NCBI GenBank assembly: GCA_022567305.1
Contig: JADFHF010000018.1
Span: 1 to 64,000 of the forward strand
Length of the DNA stretch: 64,000 nucleotides
DNA from: Bacteroidota bacterium
GTDB lineage: Bacteria > Bacteroidota > Rhodothermia > Rhodothermales > UBA10348
Direction of reading: 5' to 3'
The notes under the pieces are model-generated. The model was not told the origin of the DNA. It searched no databases and saw nothing but the letters and a program-made list of their open reading frames with translations. The number at the start of each line of letters is the position of its first letter. The stretch's first letter is position 1. A program made the position numbers and the translations under genes. Shown piece by piece: positions 53,631 through 63,229 of the stretch.

Positions 53631-54977
53631 TTACTCGACGATCGTACATTCGCCGGATTCAAATGCTTCCTGGAGAGCCGCCGTCGCATCCGCTCGCAAG
53701 TCGTCCGGCCCTTTGTGGCGCGGGTGCATCAATGCAACTCCAACGCTGACACCTCCTTGAAGTCGACCTCTTTCGTCTACAAATGACGTCTGAATTCGGC
53801 TCGCCCATGATGCGACTCTCTCGACTTCACCGTGATAGAACACGCCAAACGTGAGCTCTCCAAATTGCTCAACACGACTATGGTCAGTCACCGCCCGAAT
53901 TCGCGCTTCGAATGCCGATTCCAACTCGTGAATCTCTGTTACGCCCCTTTCACCCAATTCCTCACCGCGATTCAGATAAACGAGAGCGAGAGCGAGAGGA
54001 TGCGACCCGTTCCGGGCTCGTTTCATTTCGTCGTCGATAATCTCTCTTCGCTTCTTGGGTTCTGAATGAGTGGCCGTATGGTCCAAGTCTCCAGTGGCCG
54101 CGCACTCAAGAAGCGTCGCAAAGAGCCTGGCGTACTGCTCAAGCAGAGGCAGGGCGGAATCGAATTCCAGACCGGCTTCATCCATCGAATCGACGACCAG
54201 CAAGTAGGGAGTTTGAGATTTCGGCGACGTCACTGCAACCATGGCCACCTGACGCACAGAAATGGGTTCGAGATAGTAGCCGAGTTTCTGCTTCGGGAAT
54301 CCGTCCGCGCCCACCTTCGGATAAATGATCGGAATCAGCGCTTCATTCCCTACATGAAGCACTTCATTCGCCGCAAACGACCCTTGACTTCTGGCGTACG
54401 AATTCTGACTGACGATAGCCTCAACATGATATCGAAGTGGAAAGTTTTCCTGGCGAAGCAGGCATGCCGTATACGCGTTCATACCTGCCCGGAGAGACCG
54501 CAGCGCGGGAATCAATACTTCTGCATTCTGGTCCGGAGCGACTTCCGCAACCATGATCTTGGCTTTCGGCTTTCGCCTTCGGACCTCCCCGACAAAATCA
54601 CTGGTTGAATCAGGAGCGATTCCCGCGGTCTGAGTAGAAACGGGTTTTGCGGTTTTGGCACCGGCCAGAAACTCCAATTCCTGCTGCACTTCTTCTCGGT
54701 TCTCCGACGCGTCAGAGTGGGTAACGCTGTTGTCCTCACCGTTCGTTTTGGGTCGAATCTCCATAATTCCTAGCGAGCTCAATTCCTCGACAGGAACGTC
54801 CGGCGCCTTCATAAAGCTCTCTGGAATATCGCGATGGCGCTTTTTCATATTCACGGTCGTCAGAGTGGCGGAAGCTGCCAGGAGTCCGAGAGCCACGATT
54901 CCCAGCACCCATTGCTGAAGAGCGTAAGCTAAAATGATGGAGACGACGGAGAGAATGATGAGTAATACGCGAAGCAT
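53631..54977 (-). CDS. Membrane protein with GAF-like and degenerate GGDEF domains
   Basis: 448 residues from ATG 54977. Two membrane helices open it (about 2-40, LRVLLIILSVVSIILAYAL and VLGIVALGLLAASATL). A low-complexity linker is followed by a GAF-like domain (about 150-300, YTACLLRQENFPLRYHVEAI and YYLEPISVRQVAMVAV). The last 150 residues align with a diguanylate cyclase domain (MKRARNGSHPLALALVYLNR, then VEQFGELTFGVFYHGE where GGDEF is expected, and GGVSVGVALMHPRHKGPDDL). The GGDEF loop has become FGELTF, so it should be catalytically inactive and may be a sensor. It lies 50 bases upstream of deoB on the same strand. Confidence 0.72.
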   Translation of the reverse strand: MLRVLLIILSVVSIILAYALQQWVLGIVALGLLAASATLTTVNMKKRHRDIPESFMKAPDVPVEELSSLGIMEIRPKTNGEDNSVTHSDASENREEVQQELEFLAGAKTAKPVSTQTAGIAPDSTSDFVGEVRRRKPKAKIMVAEVAPDQNAEVLIPALRSLRAGMNAYTACLLRQENFPLRYHVEAIVSQNSYARSQGSFAANEVLHVGNEALIPIIYPKVGADGFPKQKLGYYLEPISVRQVAMVAVTSPKSQTPYLLVVDSMDEAGLEFDSALPLLEQYARLFATLLECAATGDLDHTATHSEPKKRREIIDDEMKRARNGSHPLALALVYLNRGEELGERGVTEIHELESAFEARIRAVTDHSRVEQFGELTFGVFYHGEVERVASWASRIQTSFVDERGRLQGGVSVGVALMHPRHKGPDDLRADATAALQEAFESGECTIVE

Positions 54978-55262
54978 TCGCGGACCTGCCGTGACCACAT
55001 GAAGACGTGACGTGCACTAGCCAAACAATCTACCGGCACCCTCAGGAAAAGTCAATACAGAATACCGGAGACATTGCGGAAAAACCAAGGACTTCGCCTG
55101 AGGTTTCAATCCTCCACCGCCGCGGACAAAGATCATGGCATGGCACTCTCGTTCCGGGCGAAAAATGTAGATTTTAACGTTTCCTATTATTGGTGTTGAG
55201 GCCTGGTGTGAACTGCTGATCTTGTGGTTCCAGGTCTGAAGGGATTCCCTCTCGTTTTACGT

Positions 55263-58200
55263 ATGACGCTTACCATCTGGCGGTCAAGGGCGGTTGTTGC
55301 GCAAAAAGTCATCGCTCTTGCTTACGTGTTTCTTCAATTCGCTGTTATTTCTGACAGCGAAGCGGCCGTCTATCCGATCGCTGACCGATCGAGCGAAGAT
55401 TGTGCTATGTGCTCGAGTGTCCCTTTCCCGGACCTCTTTTCCGGTGACAATATTCCCCATTCCTGGGGGGACCCCTTGTGTTATCTGGTCGCCGACAACA
55501 AAGGCTTTATGAATTCAGATGACGTCATCACCTTCGTCGATGAGGCCTTCGATGAAACAGCGCTTGGAAAAACCGGGACCAAACACATGGAGGCGATCGC
55601 TTTTGATCCCAATACCGGAATTCTTTACGGCGCGGATGCCGACCGTTTGGGATCGATTGATCTGACAACCGGGGCCTTCACAGAGATAGGTCCCTTCGGG
55701 TCCGGCGATGGCGTTATAGGGGTGCTCAGCTTCAATGATATCGACGGGCTCACGTTTGATCCATTCAGCGGAATCATGTATGCCTCTGTCCGGCGAAGCG
55801 GCATCGACAAACTCATTCAGGTTGACCTGGCGACGGGTGCCGCAATCGTTGACGCCTTCGGACCCGGACTCACGTACGTCCCCATACCGCCGATCAACAA
55901 TCTCGACGACATCGATGATATCGCCGTCTCCTCCGTCGACGGTACGATGTATGCCATCATGAATGAGAACGGGAAGATGAGTCGGCTGATTACGATCGAT
56001 AAAACGACCGGAGTATCGACGGACGTCACCGATCTCGACGTCGAGAATGTTGAGGGTTTGGGCTTTCACCCGGACGGCCGATTTCTGGGCGTACTCGGGA
56101 ACGGCGGGCAGAAACTCCTCGAAATTGATCCCTCGGACGGCACCACAACGGTGGTCGCCTATCTTGGAATCAACGGAAACAAGGACTACGAAGGGGTTGC
56201 CTGCCTTACCGAAGAGCAGAATCGAATTGAAGGATCGGTTCTGCTGAAGAAAAAGATCGACTTAGAGCTCGAAAAGAGCGCCACTGGGCCCCAGCCAAAC
56301 CTCGACGTCGCCTATGTTCTTTCTCTTCTCTTCAACGCGACGCCTCATGCTACGGCTCCCAATCCGAATTCAGGAGTTCCTGGGGTAGGCATCAAGGTCA
56401 ACCTGTTCGCCGACAACAACGAAGACGGGGTTCTGGACGGGGGAGATTCGTTCCTGGCCTCGACGCTCACCGACGGAGCAGGGGGCTACGCATTCGACAT
56501 CAGCGCCGTCGGTCACTTTGTCGTCCTGGTTGACCTGGCAACGGTTCCGTTCCTTGCCGTTCTACCTTTAGACCATCAAGAGACGGCGGTCTTCGTCGGT
56601 TTCGGTGAAACGGATACCGGCAATGATTTTGTGTTCTTCTCTTTTACGGATGCCACCGGAATTATTGTTTCAGACTTGCTTCCGTCCGGGGTCACGTTTG
56701 TTTCCTCCTCGGCTACGCACGGAAGTTATCACCCAAATACCGGTTTCTGGACGGTAGGAGGGCTTTCGCCAGGCGATCATGCTGAGCTTACCATCAACGT
56801 AACGCAGCAAGGCCTCACCCAAGAAAACTGCGCCGAGGTCAAGCGCGCCGATCCTGACGACCTGGACTCGACGCCACACAATGGCGACCCCCAGGAAGAC
56901 GACTACGATTGCGTGACCACTGAACGCGATCCAGAAATTGACTTGGAGCTTGAAAAATCCGTGGACGACCCGATGCCCGAGTCGTCAGAATCAGTTGATT
57001 ATCTACTTCGCGTAACGAATTCAAATTCGGCCAATTCCATTGCAACCGGTGTAATCGCAGTAGATTATCTTCCAAGCGACGTTACCTTCGTCGAAACCAT
57101 TCCGGTCGGTGGCATATTCGACGCAGCATCAAAGACGGTCACCTGGGAAATAGGGGGGCTCGGCATCGGTGAGAGCGTCGAAATAATCATCCGAATCCTG
57201 GCTCCGTCGTCGGGGACCCACAGAAACTGCGCTGAGATCTTCGAAGCCAATGAAGGCGACGTGGACTCCGAGCCGGGCAACGGGGTCGACAACGCTGAAG
57301 ACGATCAGGACTGTGCAAGCTTCACCGTTCAAGAACCCGTTCTTGGCGAGATCGGCGACCGCGTATTCAATGATTTGAACAGCAATGGGTTGGAGGACCC
57401 GGGCGATCCCGGTTTGCCGGGTGTTTTGCTCCGTCTGTACGAAGGAGCGTGCGGACCAACCGGTGCACCGCTCGCCGCTCAAGTAAGTGATCCAACGGGG
57501 GCCTATCTGTTCACAGACCTTCCCGCCGGTCTTTACTGTGTCGACCCGGTGGATTCGTCGATCCCGTTCGGCTTTGTGCTGACCACGGCCAATGATCCTA
57601 TGACGGTTGATCTTGGCGCGGGAGAACTATTTCTGGACGCCGACTTCGGATACGTGGCTCAGCCTGAATTATTTGAGGCTGATTTGGATCTCACCAAAAC
57701 CGTCTCGAGTTCCTCGCCGGCTTTGAATGAGATCGTCACATTTACCATTACGCTATCGAACAAAGGACCCGCGGATGCCACGAATGTAACGGTACGCGAC
57801 GTGATCCCCGTCGGACTGGTCTATATCGACGCCCAACCGTCGCAGGGTTCCTTCGACACCCAGAACGGTTTTTGGGGTATTGGGGAGCTTCCGGTGGATG
57901 CTTCTGTTGAGCTCAAAATTCGTGTTCAGGTCGTGATTCAGAATATGATCGAGAATATCGCTCAGGTCATCTTCGTGGATCAACACGATCCGGATTCGAC
58001 GCCGAGCAACGGGATTCCGTCCGAAGACGATCAGGACAATGCTATCATCGAAGCTCGTGGTCCGGGTGGCGTGGGCGACATCATTCGCGTGGAATGCACC
58101 GATGTGGGAACGATCAATGCCTTGGCCTACGATCCCGTACGTGACCTTATCATTGCGGGTTCAGAGGGCGGACGAATCCACGTGTCGACCGATTCCGGGA

Positions 58201-60179
58201 TGAATTGGCCTCCGTTTCTAGAAACTTCCGGGAAGGCCCCCATTCGGGATATCGTGATTTCCGCCTCCGGGTCGGCGTACGCTGGAACGTTTGGTGACGG
58301 CGCTTATGCCTCCTTTGATGGAGGGACGAATTGGGCGTCTATCGGCCCGCCAACAGAAACCATCAATGACTTGGACATCGACGATGCCACAGAAACCGTG
58401 TTTGCCGCGGCTTTTGGACGCATCTCCGTATTTGACGGTGTCGTTTGGTCCGACCTTGGTGCGGCGACCAGCCCCTTCGGTGGACGTCAGGTTCTTTCGG
58501 TCGCGTTCGATGCGGCCACGGGCGATGTATTTGCCGCAGCAGAAGGCATCGGCGTGAACCGACATAGCAGCGGTGTCTGGACCGCGGTCAACTCGGGACT
58601 TCCCACAGGAAAGGTCAATGTATTGTTCAGCGGCCCTGGCTATGAGCTCTTGGCCGGTACGAACAACGATGGTGTCTTCGTTTTCACCGGCGGAACGTGG
58701 GCGCGGTTCGGAGCGGGCTTGAATAACGAGCCCATCGAATCGCTGGGATCCGGGCCGAATGGCGAGCTCCTTGCAGGAGCCCGTGAGTCAGCAGCCTACT
58801 TCTTCAATTTCATCACCGACACCTGGCTTTCGATTGGAACTCTACCCATTTACACGGTAACGTCCATTACGGCCAACGCAATAGGCGAGGTGTACGCAGG
58901 CGCTCCCGGAGAAGGCATCTATCGGATCGAGGACACGGATTTCGACGGGATCCCGGATCTCGCCCATCAAGTCGCAAACTTTTTGACGACGGCCGTCATC
59001 CAGGATCTCGTAGTCACTCCGTCAGGTGAACTCTTCGCGGCGACCTACGGCTACGGCGTTCTGTTTTCGAACGACGGTGGAAAGTGCTGGACCCGATTGA
59101 ATCGCGGACTTGAGAACCTCTGGGTTTTTGCGATCGCTCGCCGGCATGACGGCGTCCTGTTTATTGGTGTCTGGGCCGACAGCAAAGGCGGCATCTGGCG
59201 CTCTGACGACGATGGGCGAAATTGGGAATTCGTCGCTTTTGCGAATCGACAAATCGTCTCGCTCGCCATCGATCCCAACGACGATGACATCATGTACGCC
59301 GGTGTCAACCTGAGCGGAACGGGATCGATCTACCGGACACTGGATGGCGGACAGACATGGACCGTACTGGAATCATTCACCGAGCCCGTGTGGTCCATCG
59401 CCATCAGCCCGTTCGACGCCCAACGCGTGGTGATCGGCACACTGGGTGACGGCGTTTGGGAATCTACCGACGGCGGCGCCTCTTTTGCCCAGATCGGCTC
59501 TCCAGCAAATGGATTGCAAAACGACGCGGTCTTCGAGTTGGCGTTTGCTCCTCTCGGAAGCTCGTACGCAGGCGAACCGTTCGCCGGTACGGGAGCAGGG
59601 GTGTATCAATTCGATGCGATTACGGAAACGTGGTCGCTCTTTGGCGCAGGAAGTCAAGGCCACGAAATCAGAGTTCTGGCGTTCGTGGGACCTAATATTT
59701 TCGCTGGCACATGGAGCGCCGGGGTCCTCAAGTATGATCCCGGAACCGATACCTGGGAAGAATTTGTACTGCCCTATATACCCGTCGTTGCATTCGTCGT
59801 ACACCCGGGCACAGAAACCCTGGTCATCGGGACGTGGGGTCATGGGCTCTATCTGGCTCCGAATGTCGTCGTTTCGACAGATATTGATCAACCATTTGTA
59901 GAAAACGATCTGCCCGGAAGCTTTGAATTGCGTCAGAATTACCCCAATCCGTTCAACCCCAGCACGACCGTTCCGTTTGAAATCCATGCGACGGGTCACT
60001 ATCGAGTTTCCGTTTTCGATCTACTCGGACGTGAAATCGGCGTCCTGCTCGACCAGGTGTTACCGGCTGGTAGCTATTCTGTCACCTGGGAAGCGGGGAA
60101 TCGTCCAAGCGGGACATATATGATTCGGATGGCGTCCGACGGGCGTATGGTCTCGCGCGTTGTGGCTCTACTGAAGTAG
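55263..60179 (+). CDS. Giant T9SS-exported surface protein: propeller, DUF11/SdrD-like and BNR domains
   Basis: About 1638 residues from the ATG at 55263 (a GTG at 55224 is possible). After a signal region, a propeller covers about 60-320 (LYGADADRLGSIDLTTGAF, MYAIMNENGKMSRLITIDKT). The next domains are DUF11 repeats (EIDLELEKSVDDPMPESSES; ADLDLTKTVSSSSPALNEIV) with an SdrD B-type domain between (GEIGDRVFNDLNSNGLEDPG). From about 950 come many BNR/sortilin-type propeller repeats (STDSGMNWPPF, SNDGGKCWTRLNRG). The end is a Por sorting domain (NYPNPFNPSTTVPFEI, FDLLGREIGVLL, SGTYMIRM). A secreted, cell-surface adhesin or scaffold is likely. Confidence 0.85.
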   Translation: MTLTIWRSRAVVAQKVIALAYVFLQFAVISDSEAAVYPIADRSSEDCAMCSSVPFPDLFSGDNIPHSWGDPLCYLVADNKGFMNSDDVITFVDEAFDETALGKTGTKHMEAIAFDPNTGILYGADADRLGSIDLTTGAFTEIGPFGSGDGVIGVLSFNDIDGLTFDPFSGIMYASVRRSGIDKLIQVDLATGAAIVDAFGPGLTYVPIPPINNLDDIDDIAVSSVDGTMYAIMNENGKMSRLITIDKTTGVSTDVTDLDVENVEGLGFHPDGRFLGVLGNGGQKLLEIDPSDGTTTVVAYLGINGNKDYEGVACLTEEQNRIEGSVLLKKKIDLELEKSATGPQPNLDVAYVLSLLFNATPHATAPNPNSGVPGVGIKVNLFADNNEDGVLDGGDSFLASTLTDGAGGYAFDISAVGHFVVLVDLATVPFLAVLPLDHQETAVFVGFGETDTGNDFVFFSFTDATGIIVSDLLPSGVTFVSSSATHGSYHPNTGFWTVGGLSPGDHAELTINVTQQGLTQENCAEVKRADPDDLDSTPHNGDPQEDDYDCVTTERDPEIDLELEKSVDDPMPESSESVDYLLRVTNSNSANSIATGVIAVDYLPSDVTFVETIPVGGIFDAASKTVTWEIGGLGIGESVEIIIRILAPSSGTHRNCAEIFEANEGDVDSEPGNGVDNAEDDQDCASFTVQEPVLGEIGDRVFNDLNSNGLEDPGDPGLPGVLLRLYEGACGPTGAPLAAQVSDPTGAYLFTDLPAGLYCVDPVDSSIPFGFVLTTANDPMTVDLGAGELFLDADFGYVAQPELFEADLDLTKTVSSSSPALNEIVTFTITLSNKGPADATNVTVRDVIPVGLVYIDAQPSQGSFDTQNGFWGIGELPVDASVELKIRVQVVIQNMIENIAQVIFVDQHDPDSTPSNGIPSEDDQDNAIIEARGPGGVGDIIRVECTDVGTINALAYDPVRDLIIAGSEGGRIHVSTDSGMNWPPFLETSGKAPIRDIVISASGSAYAGTFGDGAYASFDGGTNWASIGPPTETINDLDIDDATETVFAAAFGRISVFDGVVWSDLGAATSPFGGRQVLSVAFDAATGDVFAAAEGIGVNRHSSGVWTAVNSGLPTGKVNVLFSGPGYELLAGTNNDGVFVFTGGTWARFGAGLNNEPIESLGSGPNGELLAGARESAAYFFNFITDTWLSIGTLPIYTVTSITANAIGEVYAGAPGEGIYRIEDTDFDGIPDLAHQVANFLTTAVIQDLVVTPSGELFAATYGYGVLFSNDGGKCWTRLNRGLENLWVFAIARRHDGVLFIGVWADSKGGIWRSDDDGRNWEFVAFANRQIVSLAIDPNDDDIMYAGVNLSGTGSIYRTLDGGQTWTVLESFTEPVWSIAISPFDAQRVVIGTLGDGVWESTDGGASFAQIGSPANGLQNDAVFELAFAPLGSSYAGEPFAGTGAGVYQFDAITETWSLFGAGSQGHEIRVLAFVGPNIFAGTWSAGVLKYDPGTDTWEEFVLPYIPVVAFVVHPGTETLVIGTWGHGLYLAPNVVVSTDIDQPFVENDLPGSFELRQNYPNPFNPSTTVPFEIHATGHYRVSVFDLLGREIGVLLDQVLPAGSYSVTWEAGNRPSGTYMIRMASDGRMVSRVVALLK

Positions 60180-60266
60180 GCATCTGAACCGCGCAACGAT
60201 CCGGGAGCGCTCCGGAATCGGTTTCCGTATTTTGTCGGCAAAATCCAGTCTCTCGACGGCTATACG

Positions 60267-61064
60267 ATGAAATATTTCCCACGTCTTATTCTTCTCTTCC
60301 TATTTGGATGCTCTGAGCCTTCGGACGAAACACCTTACTCCTTCCCCGATGGTACGATTGTGGACCTGTCCTACGCCTTCGGTTCAGATACAATTTATTG
60401 GCCCACAGCAGATGGATTTGAAAGAACGACGGAGTTCGAGGGTCGAACCGAGTCCGGTTATTATTACTCGGCCTACACCTTCCGGACCGCAGAACACGGG
60501 GGTACGCATCTGGATGCACCCATTCACTTTTCAGAAGGCGGTCAAACGACCGACACGATTCCGCTCGATCATTTGATGGGTGATGCCGTTGTCATCGACG
60601 TGACTGAAGCGGCAGCGGCAGATCGCGATTACCTGGTTTCCACCGCAGACATAGAGGCTTGGGAGTCAGAGCATGGCGCGATTCCAGACGGAGCGATCGT
60701 ACTCATTCGCACAGGTTACGGTCAATATTGGCCAGACGCAGAAGCCTACCTGGGAACGGCCGAACGAGGCGCAGATGCCATACCTCTCCTTCATTTCCCC
60801 GGACTTGACCCCAAGGCCGCGAAGTGGCTGGTCGAGAACCGATCCATTCATGCCCTCGGTATTGATACCGCCTCCATCGATTACGGACAATCGACTCTCT
60901 ACGAGACTCACCAGATCCTTCTCGGAGAGAATATCCCGGGATTCGAAAATCTTGCTAATCTGGACCAATTACCTGAATCGGGCTCGGTCGTGATCGCGCT
61001 GCCTATGAAGATCGAAGGCGGCAGCGGCGGCCCTCTTCGCATCGTTGCGATTGTCGGCCGGTAG
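60267..61064 (+). CDS. Cyclase-family (KynB-like) metal-dependent hydrolase lipoprotein
   Basis: 265 residues. A lipoprotein signal (KYFPRLILLFLFGCSE) is followed by the cyclase domain (PF04199): VDLSYAFGSDTIYWPTAD, the signature HGGTHLDAPIHF with metal ligands, LIRTGYGQYW, HFPGLDPKAAKWLVENRS and LGIDTASIDYG, with HQILLGENIPGFENLANLD near the end. The family includes kynurenine formamidase and related hydrolases; the substrate here is unknown. Its lipid anchor places it outside the cytoplasm, which is unusual for KynB but common in this phylum. Confidence 0.85.
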   Translation: MKYFPRLILLFLFGCSEPSDETPYSFPDGTIVDLSYAFGSDTIYWPTADGFERTTEFEGRTESGYYYSAYTFRTAEHGGTHLDAPIHFSEGGQTTDTIPLDHLMGDAVVIDVTEAAAADRDYLVSTADIEAWESEHGAIPDGAIVLIRTGYGQYWPDAEAYLGTAERGADAIPLLHFPGLDPKAAKWLVENRSIHALGIDTASIDYGQSTLYETHQILLGENIPGFENLANLDQLPESGSVVIALPMKIEGGSGGPLRIVAIVGR

Positions 61065-61068
61065 GGGG

Positions 61069-61206
61069 CTACGGACACACGATATCGTCCTGATTCGTGT
61101 CCCAGGACCCTTTGTCACCATTATTGAAGGCCGTGGAAACGATGGAGCCTTCCTTCGTAAACCGCATCCCACTCCGCCCCGTGACTGTGAGACCGGTAAG
61201 GACGAC
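61069..61206 (-). pseudogene. In-frame open stretch directly after the ftsX stop
   Basis: Beginning at the codon after the ftsX TGA, 45 codons continue in the same frame: VVLTGLTVTGRSGMRF, TKEGSIVSTAFNNG, then DKGSWDTNQDDIVCP to TAG. The text is protein-like, with an internal ATG that would give 32 residues. It could be the tail of a displaced gene, a small gene, or chance. Confidence 0.25.
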
Positions 61207-62082
61207 TCAGTGTAGCGACACACTCTTAATAAAGCGGCGAACGGCGAACAGGGATCCGGCCCAGCCAATAAATACGCCGAACGCGACCTGAAGGAGAACC
61301 AACAGGAAACCTGTCCCTCTCGATATGGCTGACATTTGTGGGATATAATCTCGGAGAAGTCCGTAAATCCCAGATAAAACGACAGCCGCAATAACACCTG
61401 CGATGATTCCCTGGGCCATTCCCTCAACTAGAAACGGCTGACGTACGAAACGGTCTGTTGCGCCGACCAGCTTCATGGTTCGAATCAGGAGACGACGGGC
61501 ATAAATAGTGAGACGAATCGTGTTTCCCACAAGGAAAATCGACGCAAAAACGACGAGCGCACCGAGTGTCAAGCCGAGAAGCGAAATCAATTTCAGATTC
61601 TGTTGCACCTTGACCAACAGCGGCTGATTGAAAATCACGTCATCTACCCGATTCCACGTTGCAAACTCGGCCGCCAAAACGGCAAGACTATCCGCATTGG
61701 CATACCTGGGTTTCACTTGAACCTTGATCGAGGCAGGCAGAAACTGTTCGTCGAAGAAAATTTCCGCGTCTTCCCCGAATTCCCTACGGAAGATTTCCTC
61801 TGCCTCCGTCTTGGAGATATACTGCGCCTCCGAGACGCCCGCTACGACTCCTGCGCGAGCATGAAGAGCCCGCGCTACAGGATCTTCAACGTCCGCCAAA
61901 AACAATTCTAATTCTCCGACGCGTTGACGAAGCCAGTTGGAAACGCTGTTGGCCTGAATCGTCACGATCACGAAAAGTCCAATTAGAACCAACGCCACAG
62001 CCATTGCACTGGTTGAAGCAATCGACGAGAAACGGGCTCTTTTCAGGCCTTTCAGGCCCTCCACGACACTGTAAGGAAGCAT
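61207..62082 (-). CDS. ftsX: Cell-division protein FtsX
   Basis: 291 residues. Four membrane helices with a large periplasmic loop between the first and second: helix 1 (about 22-42, SAMAVALVLIGLFVIVTIQ), loop to about 170, helix 2 (about 172-195, ISLLGLTLGALVVFASIFLV), helix 3 (about 220-245, GMAQGIIAGVIAAVVLSGIY) and helix 4 (about 260-280, FLLVLLQVAFGVFIGWAG). The word IRTMKLVGATDRFVRQPFLV before helix 3 is typical of FtsX. It pairs with FtsE to control cell-wall hydrolases at division; no ftsE gene is in the window. Confidence 0.92.
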   Translation of the reverse strand: MLPYSVVEGLKGLKRARFSSIASTSAMAVALVLIGLFVIVTIQANSVSNWLRQRVGELELFLADVEDPVARALHARAGVVAGVSEAQYISKTEAEEIFRREFGEDAEIFFDEQFLPASIKVQVKPRYANADSLAVLAAEFATWNRVDDVIFNQPLLVKVQQNLKLISLLGLTLGALVVFASIFLVGNTIRLTIYARRLLIRTMKLVGATDRFVRQPFLVEGMAQGIIAGVIAAVVLSGIYGLLRDYIPQMSAISRGTGFLLVLLQVAFGVFIGWAGSLFAVRRFIKSVSLH

Positions 62083-62340
62083 ATCTGGGCTTTCGAATAG
62101 GTTGAGGGTACGTTTAACCGACTATTCTACCTCGTGTATATCGTCAGATTCGGAAAAAAAGAAATAGCACACAACCAGAAAAATCAACTTTTATGGTGAT
62201 TGAGGTCGCGGGGTACCCGATTCGTTGAGGAATCTGATTCTAGGACATGGTTACGGTTCGTAGACAGGGTGATAGCATTCTCATTTTATTCGCTTAACGC
62301 CCCCTGAATCATTTGCAGCCCGTAAGATGCCTCGATTCCT

Positions 62341-62826
62341 CTAATCGTCACTGTCTTCAAGCACCGTCATCCCTCCAATCCATGTCCACCTGCCGTCCAT
62401 TTTCTGCCAGATATTCAGCTGTTTACGAGATGTCGTCGTCAACTTGCCATCATTGTCTTGCTCTGTTGACGTTGCCCAAAAGTAAATCTGAGCTGTATTA
62501 TCAAAGATCGATACCGCCAGAGGAATGATCTCAAAGTAAACTTGCGAAGAACGGGACAAGAATGCCTCGACCCATCGGTCGCCATTATTTTCAAACCATC
62601 CCACAGTTGGTGCACCATTTGGTGTCCACCAATGGGTGGCTTCTGGATGCTCATTACAAACTCTGCGCATTTCGGCGGGACCCTCCGTATTCCAGGCCTC
62701 CTAGCATGCCTGATTGAGATCAATTATTTCCTGCTACTCTGCAGTCCAGTTTTGCGCTAGCAAACGGGTGGGTACTATCGTGGCCAGGACAAACAGAGGT
62801 AGTAAAAAGCGAATTCCCTTAACCAT
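62341..62826 (-). pseudogene. NTF2/SnoaL-like secreted protein interrupted by two in-frame TAG codons
   Basis: From ATG 62826 a signal peptide (KGIRFLLPLFVLATIVPTRL, LLAQNWTAE) meets TAG at 62734-62736. The same frame continues EIIDLNQAC, meets TAG at 62701-62703, then goes on EAWNTEGPAEMRRVCNEHPE, ATHWWTPNGAPTVGWFENNG, YFEIIPLAVSIFDNTAQIYF and WQKMDGRWTWIGGMTVLEDS to TAA at 62341. The 161-codon frame otherwise has no shift. The fold is the NTF2-like/DUF4440 group. The first TAG could be a former CAG (Gln) and the second a former CAG or TGG. As read it cannot make a full protein unless TAG is suppressed; the tail from 62670 could be a truncated product. Confidence 0.7.
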
Positions 62827-63229
62827 GGTATTATCCTCCATGTCGCACGTGAATGGGGAGATAGAGTCAGTCGCTTAACAGCGTTGGGACGTGAGTCGGG
62901 GGTTTTTGAATAGTCAGACGTAGTGGGCTCCGCCGATCCTATTTTATTTAGCGCAACGAGGCCAGATATGCAAATCGCTATTGAAATCTCGGGGCGTCGC
63001 TCGAGTTTATCTTGCTGATAACTAGAACGTAGGAATAGTCTGGTTCTCTCTCTTGGTGGTTAAGTCGATACCCATTTTAGGTCAATTACAAACGGCGACA
63101 TCATCTCCCTTACGCCGAGTGACGATTATCGCGAGTCACGGGAGTTGTAGATAAAGCAATATTACCGCCAGTTGCAATCGCTTTTGAGGGTGAGCTAAAG
63201 CAAGAATCAGCCGCCTGCCAACACACCAG
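62827..63229. other. Intergenic stretch with no recognisable gene
   Basis: About 400 bases between two interrupted genes. No frame with protein character, tRNA-like fold or strong hairpin is seen. GTGAC and GTCAC around 63120-63140 form a weak dyad only. The promoter of the NTF2-like gene should lie in its left part. Confidence 0.4.
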
